NCBI RefSeq assembly: GCF_038452265.1
Contig: NZ_CP151842.1
Span: 744,001-808,000 of the forward strand
DNA length: 64,000 bases
Reading direction: 5' to 3'
DNA from: Vibrio diazotrophicus
GTDB taxonomy: Bacteria; Pseudomonadota; Gammaproteobacteria; Enterobacterales; Vibrionaceae
The notes beneath the pieces were generated by a model that saw only the letters and a program-made list of their open reading frames with translations, was not told the origin of the DNA and did no database searches. Shown piece after piece: positions 41,731 through 51,310 of this stretch; position 1 is the stretch's first letter; each line of letters starts with the position of its first letter. Both the position numbers and the translations under genes were made by a program.

Positions 41731-43644
41731 ATGGGTAGAATCATTGGTATTGACTTAGGTACGACTAACTCATGTGTTGCTGTACTAGACGGCGACAAAC
41801 CTCGCGTAATTGAAAACGCAGAAGGTGAGCGTACCACCCCTTCTATTATTGCATATACAGACGGCGAAACATTGGTCGGTCAACCTGCAAAACGTCAAGC
41901 TGTAACGAACCCAGAAAACACGCTATTTGCTATTAAGCGTCTTATCGGTCGTCGTTTCGAAGACGAAGAAGTTCAGCGCGATATCGAAATCATGCCATAC
42001 AAAATTGTACGTGCTGATAACGGTGATGCATGGGTTGAAGCGAAAGGCCAAAAAATGGCTGCACCTCAAGTTTCAGCAGAAGTTCTGAAGAAAATGAAGA
42101 AAACTGCAGAAGACTTCCTAGGTGAAGAAGTAACTGGCGCTGTAATCACAGTTCCTGCTTACTTCAACGATGCTCAACGTCAAGCAACGAAAGATGCTGG
42201 CCGTATTGCCGGTCTAGAAGTTAAACGTATCATCAACGAACCAACTGCAGCTGCTCTAGCTTACGGTTTGGATAAGAAAGGCGGCGACCGCGTTATCGCT
42301 GTATACGACCTTGGTGGTGGTACATTCGATATTTCAATCATCGAAATCGATGAAGTTGAAGGCGAGAAGACTTTCGAAGTTCTTTCTACCAACGGTGACA
42401 CTCACCTAGGTGGTGAAGACTTTGATAACCGTCTGATCAACTACTTGGTTGACGAGTTCAACAAAGAACAAGGTATCAACCTGAAGAACGATCCGCTTGC
42501 AATGCAACGTCTAAAAGAAGCGGCAGAGAAAGCGAAAATCGAACTGTCTTCAGCACAGTCAACTGACGTGAACCTACCATACATCACGGCAGATGCGACT
42601 GGTCCTAAGCACATGAACATCAAAGTTTCACGTGCGAAACTAGAATCTCTAGTTGAAGACTTAGTTCAACGTTCACTAGATCCACTAAAAGTTGCTCTAG
42701 CGGATGCTGATCTGTCTGTAGGCGACATCACTGACGTTATCCTAGTTGGTGGTCAAACTCGTATGCCTATGGTTCAGAAGAAAGTTTCTGAGTTCTTCGG
42801 TAAAGAGCCACGTAAAGACGTGAACCCTGATGAAGCAGTAGCGGTTGGTGCTGCAGTTCAAGGTGGTGTACTTGCTGGTGACGTTAAAGACGTACTTCTT
42901 CTAGACGTAACTCCGCTGTCTCTAGGTATCGAGACTATGGGTGGCGTTATGACTAAGCTAATTGAGAAAAACACAACAATTCCTACTAAAGCGAATCAAG
43001 TGTTCTCAACAGCTGAAGACAACCAAAGCGCAGTAACGATTCACGTACTACAAGGTGAGCGTAAGCAAGCGACTTACAACAAGTCTCTAGGTCAATTCAA
43101 CCTAGAAGGTATTCAACCTGCACCTCGTGGTATGCCTCAAATCGAAGTTATCTTCGACCTAGATGCGGACGGTATCCTGCACGTATCTGCGAAAGATAAA
43201 CAAACTGGTAAAGAGCAGAAGATCACTATCCAAGCTTCTGGCGGTTTGAGCGACGAAGAAATCGAGAAAATGGTACAAGAAGCAGAAGCTAACAAAGAAG
43301 CGGACAAGAAGTTCGAAGAGCTAGCAACTGCACGTAACCAAGCTGACCAAATGATTCACGCAACTCAAAAACAAGTTGCTGAAGCAGGTGAAGCTCTTCC
43401 AGCAGAAGACAAAGAGAAAATCGAAGCCGCTGTATCAGCACTAGAAACTGCGAAGAAAGGCGACGACAAAGCAGAAATCGACGCAAAAGTTCAAGCGTTG
43501 ATGGAAGCTTCTCAAAAGCTAATGGAAATTGCTCAACAGCAAGCACAAGCACAACAAGGTGCGGGCGCTGAGCAGCAATCAGCTTCTAAAGACGACGATG
43601 TTGTTGACGCTGAATTTGAAGAAGTGAAAGACGACAAGAAATAA
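41731..43644 (+). CDS. dnaK: Chaperone DnaK (Hsp70)
   Basis: 637 residues. IGIDLGTTNSCVAV begins the ATPase domain, with VYDLGGGTFDISIIE and ILVGGQTRMPMVQ further on; the linker DVLLLDVTPLSLGIETMGG leads into the substrate-binding domain, and the lid ends in DDDVVDAEFEEVKDD. It folds and protects proteins with GrpE and DnaJ. Normal length and strongly conserved. Confidence 0.99.
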   Translation: MGRIIGIDLGTTNSCVAVLDGDKPRVIENAEGERTTPSIIAYTDGETLVGQPAKRQAVTNPENTLFAIKRLIGRRFEDEEVQRDIEIMPYKIVRADNGDAWVEAKGQKMAAPQVSAEVLKKMKKTAEDFLGEEVTGAVITVPAYFNDAQRQATKDAGRIAGLEVKRIINEPTAAALAYGLDKKGGDRVIAVYDLGGGTFDISIIEIDEVEGEKTFEVLSTNGDTHLGGEDFDNRLINYLVDEFNKEQGINLKNDPLAMQRLKEAAEKAKIELSSAQSTDVNLPYITADATGPKHMNIKVSRAKLESLVEDLVQRSLDPLKVALADADLSVGDITDVILVGGQTRMPMVQKKVSEFFGKEPRKDVNPDEAVAVGAAVQGGVLAGDVKDVLLLDVTPLSLGIETMGGVMTKLIEKNTTIPTKANQVFSTAEDNQSAVTIHVLQGERKQATYNKSLGQFNLEGIQPAPRGMPQIEVIFDLDADGILHVSAKDKQTGKEQKITIQASGGLSDEEIEKMVQEAEANKEADKKFEELATARNQADQMIHATQKQVAEAGEALPAEDKEKIEAAVSALETAKKGDDKAEIDAKVQALMEASQKLMEIAQQQAQAQQGAGAEQQSASKDDDVVDAEFEEVKDDKK

Positions 43645-43710
43645 TTTGTTGTAAACGGATGGCTTGTTTAATGACAAGTCATCTGTGTTCACGATTCATT
43701 CTATTTACTT

Positions 43711-43739
43711 GCGGGCGTCAGAGTTTCTCTCTCGCCCGC
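43711..43739 (+). terminator. Hairpin between dnaK and dnaJ
   Basis: GCGGGCG / CGCCCGC with a 15-base loop, followed by ATGTTTCT. It is a weak terminator or processing site, allowing part of the dnaK transcript to continue into dnaJ. Confidence 0.5.
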
Positions 43740-43914
43740 ATGTTTCTAGTTGTAGAGTCTATCTAGATAATACTATTTGCTCGTCAACTGATAGCGTCAA
43801 CATATTGATTGCTAAGTAAAACCTAAATTTGTTGTCAGTAATATTATCTAGATTGATTGATAAAAGACGGAGAAGCACTGCGCTTCTCGCTCAAAGTAAT
43901 TGGTAGTATAAAAC

Positions 43915-45057
43915 ATGTCAAAACGTGATTTTTACGAAGTATTAGGCGTTAGCCGTGATGCCTCAGAGCGCGATATTAAAAAGGCGTATAAGCGCCTAGC
44001 AATGAAATTCCACCCAGACCGCAATCCGGGTGATGCGACTGCTGCGGATAAGTTTAAAGAAGTAAAAGAAGCGTACGAAATTCTGACAGATGACCAGAAA
44101 AAAGCCGCTTATGACCAATATGGTCATGCAGCCTTTGAACAAGGCGGCATGGGCGGTGGCGGCTTTGGTGGCGGCGGTGCCGATTTTGGTGACATCTTCG
44201 GTGATGTGTTTGGTGACATCTTCGGCGGTGCTCGTCGTGGCGGTGGCGGTCCTCGTGCGCAGCGTGGTGCTGACCTACGTTACAACATGGAACTGAGTCT
44301 AGAAGAAGCGGTTCGCGGTTGTAGCAAAGAAATCGAAGTACCAACACTGGTTCATTGTGATACCTGTAACGGCTCTGGTGCTAAGAAAGGCACATCGGCA
44401 CAAACCTGTGGAACCTGTCATGGTCACGGCCAAGTGCAAATGCGCCAAGGTTTCTTCGCTGTACAACAAACCTGTCCTACCTGTAACGGTAAAGGCAAGA
44501 TCATTAAAGATCCATGTAATGACTGCCATGGTCAAGGTCGCAAGCAGAAAACCAAGACTCTTAACGTTAAGATCCCAGCAGGTGTCGATACTGGCGATCG
44601 CATTCGTTTATCAGGCGAAGGTGAAGCGGGAGAAATGGGTGCACCAGCAGGTGATTTGTACGTACAAGTTCACGTGAAAGAGCACCATATTTTTGAACGT
44701 GATGGCAACAACCTGTACTGCGAAGTGCCTGTAAGCTTTGCTATGGCAGCACTTGGCGGTGAAGTTGAAGTCCCAACCCTTGATGGTCGTGTAAACCTTA
44801 AAGTGCCAGAAGAGACGCAAACAGGCCGTATGTTCCGTATGCGTGGTAAAGGTGTGAAGAGTGTACGCGGTGGTGCTATTGGTGACTTGCTAGTGAAGCT
44901 GGTGGTAGAAACGCCTGTGAAACTCAGCTCACGTCAAAAAGAACTGCTACGTGAACTGGAAGACTCTTTCGGTGGCGAAGCGGGACAAAAACACAAACCT
45001 AAATCAGAAGGTTTCTTCAACGGCGTTAAGAAGTTCTTTGATGATCTAACCAGCTAA
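43915..45057 (+). CDS. dnaJ: Co-chaperone DnaJ (Hsp40)
   Basis: 380 residues: J domain with the HPD motif (FHPDRNPGDATAADKFKEVKEAYE), a Gly/Phe-rich linker (GGMGGGGFGGGGADFGD), four CxxCxGxG zinc repeats (CDTCNGSG, CGTCHGHG, CPTCNGKG, CNDCHGQG), and the C-terminal substrate-binding domain. It delivers substrates to DnaK and stimulates its ATPase. It is 270 bases after dnaK. The terminator at 45081 closes the core chaperone block. Confidence 0.99.
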   Translation: MSKRDFYEVLGVSRDASERDIKKAYKRLAMKFHPDRNPGDATAADKFKEVKEAYEILTDDQKKAAYDQYGHAAFEQGGMGGGGFGGGGADFGDIFGDVFGDIFGGARRGGGGPRAQRGADLRYNMELSLEEAVRGCSKEIEVPTLVHCDTCNGSGAKKGTSAQTCGTCHGHGQVQMRQGFFAVQQTCPTCNGKGKIIKDPCNDCHGQGRKQKTKTLNVKIPAGVDTGDRIRLSGEGEAGEMGAPAGDLYVQVHVKEHHIFERDGNNLYCEVPVSFAMAALGGEVEVPTLDGRVNLKVPEETQTGRMFRMRGKGVKSVRGGAIGDLLVKLVVETPVKLSSRQKELLRELEDSFGGEAGQKHKPKSEGFFNGVKKFFDDLTS

Positions 45058-45080
45058 TATCTGGTGACTAGATATAAAGA

Positions 45081-45103
45081 TAAGGCCAGCATTGCTGGCC
45101 TTA
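45081..45103. terminator. Terminator between dnaJ and the LacI-family gene
   Basis: TAAGGCCAGCA / TGCTGGCCTTA, an 11-bp stem with a very short loop, then TTTGT. It marks the junction between core DNA and the sugar-acid locus. Confidence 0.8.
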
Positions 45104-45124
45104 TTTGTATTCAAAATTTTGTTA

Positions 45125-46189
45125 CTATTTGGAATGTATCTGCGGATAAACCGAATTCCGTTCAATCAGTTCTACCGCCATGTAAGCTCGGATTCCACTA
45201 ATAGTACTATGCGCTTGTTTACTGATAAGCATCGCCAATCCTTGTTTGGCCAAGTCATAGTAGTTAGAGCGGATTGTTGTGAGCTGCGGAGTAACAAGTG
45301 ATGATATGGGTAAATCATCAAAGCCGATAATTGAGGTATCCGCCATTTTTTTGTTCTTCAATGCCTGCATGAGAGAGATTGCCATTAAGTCACAGATGCA
45401 GAATACCCCATCGATGTTATTAAGCAGACCGTCATCAATGATTTTTGGTAGTAGGTATTTTGCGCCAAAATCCCCTCCAGCTGTGCCATGAATGATTTTG
45501 TCGTGCAGATCGGGGTCGTGTTTTTTTGCATACTCGACTAAATCGATGATCTTACAGCTTCGTTCTGGATGAATGTCAATTTGCCTGTGTGCCCGCTGAA
45601 AGCCTAGTTGTCGGTCTATTAGTGACTGTCGAAAATTGACTGTAATAATACAGTTGTTCCTGTTTCCTGCTTCCAAGAGGTATTGGCCTGCCAAGTAACC
45701 ACCGTATTCATAATCAGGTGAAATGCTTGAGAACTGCATTGAAGGGTCACTGCCATTGATAATCTGCACAGGTTTGCCGATTGATTTAAGTACATCTAGC
45801 AAGTTAGGATTTTCCATCCCGACCATAATCACCGCGTCAGCGCCTTCAAATTGATCTTCTAGCGCTTCTTTGTTTTCCCCAAGACTATCGATCAGTACGA
45901 CTTCAATATCAATTTCTAACCGCTCAGCTTCGAACTTCAATCCGGACAGAACTGCATAATAAAAACTATTTGGATTAGAGAAATCGTCGTTAGTAATAAC
46001 AACAATTTTGCTCAATGTTGAAAGTGGAAGGGATTTATAGACCTTTCTTTTGTAGCCTAATTGCTTGACGGCTTGTTCCACCTTTAATTTCAGATCGTCA
46101 CTCACGTATCCACTGTCATTTAAAGCTCGTGATACGGTCGCAATTGAGGTGTTCGCTAATTTAGCGACGTTTTCTAGGGTAGGCTTCAT
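45125..46189 (-). CDS. LacI-family transcriptional regulator of the uronate locus
   Basis: 354 residues. The helix-turn-helix is LENVAKLANTSIATVSRALNDSGYVSDDLKLKVEQAVKQLGYK, followed by a hinge and a type I periplasmic-binding-protein-like sensor (about 60-345, with SIIGFDDLPISSLVTPQLTTI near the end). It is divergent from the ABC transporter operon and most likely represses it until a sugar acid or oligosaccharide binds. Palindromes in the shared intergenic region are candidate operators. Confidence 0.93.
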   Translation of the reverse strand: MKPTLENVAKLANTSIATVSRALNDSGYVSDDLKLKVEQAVKQLGYKRKVYKSLPLSTLSKIVVITNDDFSNPNSFYYAVLSGLKFEAERLEIDIEVVLIDSLGENKEALEDQFEGADAVIMVGMENPNLLDVLKSIGKPVQIINGSDPSMQFSSISPDYEYGGYLAGQYLLEAGNRNNCIITVNFRQSLIDRQLGFQRAHRQIDIHPERSCKIIDLVEYAKKHDPDLHDKIIHGTAGGDFGAKYLLPKIIDDGLLNNIDGVFCICDLMAISLMQALKNKKMADTSIIGFDDLPISSLVTPQLTTIRSNYYDLAKQGLAMLISKQAHSTISGIRAYMAVELIERNSVYPQIHSK

Positions 46190-46335
46190 GGCAAAACTTA
46201 TTCGATCTGTAATTTCTATTTATCTGAACATAGTTATTTTTCAGTGAGAAGTAATTTTTACATCGATAGTGGTAATTCGCATATTTGATCACAATCTAAT
46301 TTAATTTTAGCCTTAAAAATAAATTGTGAATAATT

Positions 46336-46348
46336 TACATAAAATGTA
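46336..46348. promoter_or_regulatory. Candidate operator in the uronate control region
   Basis: TACAT-AAA-ATGTA is an inverted repeat sharing TACAT/ATGTA arms with the site at 46430, in opposite order. Confidence 0.35.
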
Positions 46349-46429
46349 TTTTTAAAAATAAACTCAATTAAAACAGTGTTTTAATTGTTATTTTTGATTC
46401 GTGTTATTTGCGTGAAAAGATCGGGTTGT

Positions 46430-46444
46430 ATGTAAAATTTACAT
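46430..46444. promoter_or_regulatory. Candidate operator, perfect 15-bp palindrome
   Basis: ATGTAAA-A-TTTACAT, perfect around a central A. It lies about 150 bases before the first permease gene. It lacks the central CG of classic LacI-family operators, so the assignment is tentative. Confidence 0.4.
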
Positions 46445-46596
46445 TTACCTATTTTTCCATGTGTAAGTTGATCGCACTCTCATTTTTATCATTACTGATG
46501 CCGAATAATAAGTTTGATTATGGAGATAATCGCAATAAGCCGTTTATTTAATAGATTGAATAAACATAAATACAATTCAGTAGATTGAGTTTATCT

Positions 46597-47529
46597 ATGT
46601 CTGATCAAGTACTGGCCGTGAAAATAAATCCTGAAAAATCAAAATCTAGAAAGAGAAGAAAAGTGAGAGATATGCTTACCGCATACTCTTTTATCGCTCC
46701 AAACTTTCTAGGTTTTGCAATATTTACTCTCGGACCTATTGGATTCGCCTTCTTATTGGCTTTCATGAACTGGGATGGTTCTAATCCTATGGAGTTCGTT
46801 GGGCTTGATAATTTCTTTGCGCTATTAGAAGACCGTATTTTTAAAATTTCACTCTGGAATACGATTGTCTATACAGCCTTTTCTGTTCCTCTTACCTTAA
46901 TTTCTGCACTCGCTATCGCTGTATTGCTCAATCAGAAAATTAAAGGCAGAGGTTTGTTCAGAACAGCTATGTTCTTCCCATATGTGGCATCATTGGTGGC
47001 AGTAGCAGTGGTATGGAACATGGTATTCAACCCTGATATGGGGCCTGTCAACATGCTTCTGTACAATTCAGGTGTTGATCCGCAAAACCTACCTGGCTGG
47101 TCAGCGGATAAAGACTGGGCTATGCCAACCATCATCCTATTCGGTGTTTGGAAAAACATGGGTTACTACATGGTGATCTATTTGGCTGGTTTACAAGGCA
47201 TTAACTCTGAACTGTATGAAGCAGCCGATATCGATGGTGCCAATAGCTGGCAAAAGTTCATCAGAATCACAGTGCCTCAACTTACACCCACCACGTTTTT
47301 CGTTTCAGTAATGCTGATGATTCAATCCTTTAAAGTGTTTGATCATGTATTACTTCTTACTCAGGGCGGTCCGGGCAGCTCAACCATGGTATTGGGCTAC
47401 CACTTGTACAACGAAGCATTTGTAAGCTGGCGTTTAGGTTACTCATCAGCGATTGCAATTGTTCTGTTTTTGCTGGTGCTTATCGTGACCATTATTCAAT
47501 TCAAATACGCCAAGAAGTACGAAGAGTAA
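46597..47529 (+). CDS. ABC transporter permease (MalF type)
   Basis: 310 residues with about six membrane helices and the EAA loop YEAADIDGANSWQKFIRITVPQL that contacts the ATPase. It is a subunit of a carbohydrate uptake ABC transporter (CUT1), pairing with the next gene. The frame is open to a TTG at 46585; ATG at 46597 is preferred although no strong ribosome site is visible. The N-terminus is unusually basic (KSKSRKRRK). Confidence 0.94.
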   Translation: MSDQVLAVKINPEKSKSRKRRKVRDMLTAYSFIAPNFLGFAIFTLGPIGFAFLLAFMNWDGSNPMEFVGLDNFFALLEDRIFKISLWNTIVYTAFSVPLTLISALAIAVLLNQKIKGRGLFRTAMFFPYVASLVAVAVVWNMVFNPDMGPVNMLLYNSGVDPQNLPGWSADKDWAMPTIILFGVWKNMGYYMVIYLAGLQGINSELYEAADIDGANSWQKFIRITVPQLTPTTFFVSVMLMIQSFKVFDHVLLLTQGGPGSSTMVLGYHLYNEAFVSWRLGYSSAIAIVLFLLVLIVTIIQFKYAKKYEE

Positions 47530-47533
47530 TAAA

Positions 47534-48376
47534 ATGAAAATGCAATCTAAAACTAAGCAGGAAACAATTAAAAAGTTTGTTCTCTATGCAGTAATCATTG
47601 CTATTACGCTTGTAATGATCATTCCATTTATCTGGATGCTGTCTGCTTCTCTGAAACTGAGTAGAGACGTGTTTGTATTTCCTATTGAGTGGATTCCGTC
47701 AGTGCCCAGATGGCAAAACTTTGTTGATATTTGGGAACAGATCCCACTGGCGCTATTTATCTACAACACTGCGAAATTAACCGTAATCGTAACGATTCTA
47801 CAGTTGCTGACCTCAAGCTTCGCAGCTTACGCCTTTGCTAAGTTACGTTTTCCGTATCGCGATGCGTTGTTCCTTGGCTATGTAGCGACTATCAGTGTTC
47901 CTTGGATCTCTTACATGGTTCCTCAGTTCATCATGATGAGAGAGATTGGGCTCAACAACACTCACGCAGCGATCATCTGCTTGCAAGCTTTCACTGCATT
48001 CGGTGTGTTCTTAATGCGTCAGTTCTACATGAGTATTCCCGATGAACTCTGTGAAGCTGCGAGAATCGATGGCATGAACGAGTACCAGATTTGGTACAAA
48101 ATTATGCTGCCACTTTCTAAGCCAGCGCTTTCCACACTGACTATCTTCACATTCGTAACGACTTGGAATGATTTCCTTGGGCCAATGATTTATCTGACAG
48201 AGACCAAGCTCAAAACTATTCAGATAGGTCTACGAATGTTCATCTCTCAATACTCGGCAGAGTACGGATTGATTATGGCAGCATCAGTAGTGAGCTTAAT
48301 TCCCGTACTAATTGTTTTCTTAACACTACAGCGTTTCTTCGTAGAGGGTATTGCTTCATCAGGCTTAAAAGGTTAA
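47534..48376 (+). CDS. ABC transporter permease (MalG type)
   Basis: 280 residues with six predicted membrane helices and the EAA loop CEAARIDGMNEYQIWYKIMLPLSKP. CUT1 family, the partner of the preceding permease, 4 bases apart. It ends FFVEGIASSGLKG, the usual MalG-type C-terminus. Substrate is inferred from the enzymes in the operon (unsaturated uronate oligosaccharides). Confidence 0.95.
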   Translation: MKMQSKTKQETIKKFVLYAVIIAITLVMIIPFIWMLSASLKLSRDVFVFPIEWIPSVPRWQNFVDIWEQIPLALFIYNTAKLTVIVTILQLLTSSFAAYAFAKLRFPYRDALFLGYVATISVPWISYMVPQFIMMREIGLNNTHAAIICLQAFTAFGVFLMRQFYMSIPDELCEAARIDGMNEYQIWYKIMLPLSKPALSTLTIFTFVTTWNDFLGPMIYLTETKLKTIQIGLRMFISQYSAEYGLIMAASVVSLIPVLIVFLTLQRFFVEGIASSGLKG

Positions 48377-48380
48377 CTAA

Positions 48381-49535
48381 ATGAATATCAAAACACTTTC
48401 AGAGCAGAGCCTGAATAGCGCGATCACACAGGCTGTTTCTATCGTCAAAGGAAATCTCAAGCAGTTTACCTATGACAGCCAGTTCCACTCGAGTGAGAAC
48501 AATTTCTACAAACCTTGTGATAACAACTTATGGACTACGGGCTTCTGGCCGGGTGCTATCTGGTTGAGCTACGAGCTCACTCAGGACCCTGTGTTCAAGT
48601 ATGCCGCTCAGATTCAGGTTCAGAGTTTCAAACATCGTATTGAAAACTTAATTGAAGTCGAACATCACGACATGGGCTTTTTGTATACGCCATCTTGTGT
48701 GTCTGCATGGATGTTAACCAAAGATGAAGATGCAAAAAAAGCAGCACTGTTAGCTGCTGACCAACTGTGCTCCCGATACCAGCCTGTAGGTGAATTCATT
48801 CAGGCTTGGGGGGAGAAAAATGCGCCGGACAACTATCGCTATATCATTGACTGCTTGATGAATGTGCCTTTGCTGTACTGGGCTTACGACCAAACTGGCG
48901 ACAAAAACTACCTTGATATTGCACTGAAGCACACAGAAACCACATACCAAAACTCAGTGCGTGAAGACGGCTCTACCTACCATACCTTCTTTATGGATAT
49001 GGAAACGGGCGCTCCATCGTATGGCTCTGCATGCCAAGGTTACAAAGACGATTCAACGTGGGCTCGTGGTCAAGCGTGGGGTATTTACGGTTTCGCTCTG
49101 GCATACCGTTACACCAAAGATGAGAAGTATCTTGAAGTGTTTGAGCGAGTGCTGAAGGTATATTTGGAGTTTTTGCCAGAAGACCAAATTCCATACTGGG
49201 ATCTGACTTTTACTGACGGCAGCAGCGAGCCAAGAGATTCTTCTTCTGCCGCTATTACTGCCTGTGGTCTGTTGGAAATGGCGGATCTGGTTGAAGAGGG
49301 TAAAGCGAAAGAATACCGAGCGATTGCTTGCTCTATGATTCAAAGCTTAATCGACAATTACGCCGTAACAGACGCGACACAGTCGAACGGTTTGTTGCTA
49401 CACGGAACCTATTCGAAGAAAAGTCCTTATAACACCTGTACTGAAGAGGGTGTTGATGAGTGTGTCTCTTGGGGAGATTACTTCTACCTTGAAGCATTGA
49501 CACGTTTGACCACCAACTGGAACCCGTATTGGTAA
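48381..49535 (+). CDS. GH88 unsaturated glucuronyl hydrolase
   Basis: 384 residues of family GH88: NLWTTGFWPGAIWLSYE, HHDMGFLYTPS with Asp97, YRYIIDCLMN with Asp157, DDSTWARGQAWGIYGFALAY and CVSWGDYFYLEALTR. Asp97 and Asp157 correspond by motif to the catalytic pair of the Bacillus GL1 enzyme (Asp88, Asp149). It hydrates and releases the 4,5-unsaturated uronic acid from the end of oligosaccharides made by polysaccharide lyases, for example from hyaluronan, chondroitin or heparin. No signal peptide, so cytoplasmic. It lies 4 bases after the permease gene. Confidence 0.92.
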   Translation: MNIKTLSEQSLNSAITQAVSIVKGNLKQFTYDSQFHSSENNFYKPCDNNLWTTGFWPGAIWLSYELTQDPVFKYAAQIQVQSFKHRIENLIEVEHHDMGFLYTPSCVSAWMLTKDEDAKKAALLAADQLCSRYQPVGEFIQAWGEKNAPDNYRYIIDCLMNVPLLYWAYDQTGDKNYLDIALKHTETTYQNSVREDGSTYHTFFMDMETGAPSYGSACQGYKDDSTWARGQAWGIYGFALAYRYTKDEKYLEVFERVLKVYLEFLPEDQIPYWDLTFTDGSSEPRDSSSAAITACGLLEMADLVEEGKAKEYRAIACSMIQSLIDNYAVTDATQSNGLLLHGTYSKKSPYNTCTEEGVDECVSWGDYFYLEALTRLTTNWNPYW

Positions 49536-49548
49536 AAGGAACAGAGAC

Positions 49549-50664
49549 ATGGCTGCTATATCACTACATAAAATTAATAAGACTTATGACGACAAACATG
49601 TTGTTGTTCCAAGCATCGACTTAGAAATTAAAGATAAAGAATTCATCATCCTAGTTGGTCCTTCCGGCTGCGGTAAATCTACTACATTACGTATGATTGC
49701 TGGCTTAGAAGACATTACCAGCGGTGAGCTAATGATCGGCGGAAAGCTGGTCAACGATGTGCCGTCAAAAGATCGCGATATCGCGATGGTTTTCCAAAAC
49801 TACGCGCTTTATCCGCATATGACGGTATACCAAAACATGGCGTTTGGTTTAGAGCTGCGCAAAATCGATAGAGATATCATTGAGCAGAAAGTCCAAGATG
49901 CGGCTGACATACTCGATATTACCCATCTTCTTAATCGCAAACCGAAAGCTCTATCTGGCGGCCAACGTCAGCGTGTGGCTTTAGGTCGAGCAATGGTCCG
50001 TGATCCAGAAGTTTTCTTGCTGGATGAGCCTTTATCGAACCTAGATGCCAAGCTGCGGGGCACCATGCGCGCTGAAATAAGCAAGCTACACAAGCGTCTA
50101 AATTCAACTTTTATCTATGTAACTCATGATCAGGTTGAAGCGATGACAATGGCAGACCGAATTGTGGTCATGAAAGATGGCATTATCCAACAGGTTGATA
50201 CTCCGCAAGTGCTCTACGATAACCCTGCCAATGTTTTTGTCGCGGGCTTTATTGGGGCGCCTCAAATGAACTTCATTCCAGCAAAATTGCTGCTGGATGG
50301 TAGCGATTTTAAAGTGTCGGCTCTTGGGGCAACACTGACGTTGCCAAATCGTTTCTCATCGCAAACTTTGGACTCTCAACTCAATGAAGAGTTGGTGTTA
50401 GGGATTCGTCCAGAGGATATCTACGTTAAATCACCAAAAGATGTCGATGAGAGATTGATTACGCCAATGGAGTTTGAGGTGGATCTAGCTGAACCTATGG
50501 GCTCAGAAGTACACCTAAGCCTGACCTGTAAAGGGCACAAGATGGTGGCAAAAATCACTTCACGTTTGCATGCCAAAGTGGGGGACAAGTTAATTTTATA
50601 TGTCGATATGACACACGCTCATTTGTTTAACGAAAAAACGACCCAGTCGTTAATGCATTTATAA
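49549..50664 (+). CDS. ABC transporter ATPase (MalK/UgpC/MsmK type)
   Basis: 371 residues: Walker A GPSGCGKST near 38, signature LSGGQRQRVALGRAM near 135, Walker B VFLLDEPLSNLDAKLR, the switch His in YVTHDQVEAM, and a C-terminal TOBE/regulatory domain (about 240-370). It energises the CUT1 transporter of this operon. Typical length. Confidence 0.96.
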   Translation: MAAISLHKINKTYDDKHVVVPSIDLEIKDKEFIILVGPSGCGKSTTLRMIAGLEDITSGELMIGGKLVNDVPSKDRDIAMVFQNYALYPHMTVYQNMAFGLELRKIDRDIIEQKVQDAADILDITHLLNRKPKALSGGQRQRVALGRAMVRDPEVFLLDEPLSNLDAKLRGTMRAEISKLHKRLNSTFIYVTHDQVEAMTMADRIVVMKDGIIQQVDTPQVLYDNPANVFVAGFIGAPQMNFIPAKLLLDGSDFKVSALGATLTLPNRFSSQTLDSQLNEELVLGIRPEDIYVKSPKDVDERLITPMEFEVDLAEPMGSEVHLSLTCKGHKMVAKITSRLHAKVGDKLILYVDMTHAHLFNEKTTQSLMHL

Positions 50665-50677
50665 GCTAAGGAATACC

Positions 50678-51310
50678 ATGCTCCGTGTATTTAAAGACAA
50701 CAATTCTATTCTTGCCGTTATCTTTCGCGAGCTGTGGAATTTATTTGTTCTAAATATACTGATGATAGTTTCAATGATGCTGGTTGTGACTATTCCAGCC
50801 AGTTTGATTGCCACATACAAAATATGCGAGAGGATGGCTCAGGATAAAAGCGTGTCTGTTTACGCTGACTTTAAATGGCATTTTAGAAAAGTCAGCATCA
50901 AAGATTGCGCTTTCCTATGGGGGATGATTATTACTAGCGGCATCCCTGCCTACAGCAGCTACATCTATTTTCAACTTACACAGCATACCACGATTTACAG
51001 CATGCCTTTGACTGTATCAGTGCTCATGTTTGCTATGTGGGTTTCAACAATATTTCTATACCTGAATAAGAAGCCGGAGGAGGGTAACTTACAGACACTA
51101 AAACAATCCTTGCTGAAACAAATGGGTAAACCGTCGTTAATTATAAAAATAAACATAATCGTTGGCTTATTTGTATTAATTGCCGTTGCGATGTTTCCCT
51201 TATCTTTCTTATTTATTATTTCAATCATGCCTCCTCTGTGTTTGCTGTTTATAGCTAACACAATGAATAAATCCAAAAAAGCGAGAAATAGAAGGAACTT
51301 GTCATGTTAA
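50678..51310 (+). CDS. DUF624 / YesL-like membrane protein
   Basis: 210 residues with about five membrane helices. The start (FRELWNLFVLNILMIVSMMLVVTIPASLIATYKICERMAQD) matches the DUF624/YesL pattern, in which a NxLW/PAxxA-type segment is followed by helices. YesL-like genes are usually found with pectin or uronate ABC transporter clusters; function unknown. The stop overlaps the start of the binding-protein gene by 7 bases. Confidence 0.72.
   Translation: MLRVFKDNNSILAVIFRELWNLFVLNILMIVSMMLVVTIPASLIATYKICERMAQDKSVSVYADFKWHFRKVSIKDCAFLWGMIITSGIPAYSSYIYFQLTQHTTIYSMPLTVSVLMFAMWVSTIFLYLNKKPEEGNLQTLKQSLLKQMGKPSLIIKINIIVGLFVLIAVAMFPLSFLFIISIMPPLCLLFIANTMNKSKKARNRRNLSC

Larger units (their letters stand above)
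46190..46596. other. Divergent control region of the uronate locus
   Basis: Very A/T-rich, with no gene. It includes two candidate operators (listed separately) and should contain the promoters of both the regulator and the transporter operon. Confidence 0.5.
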
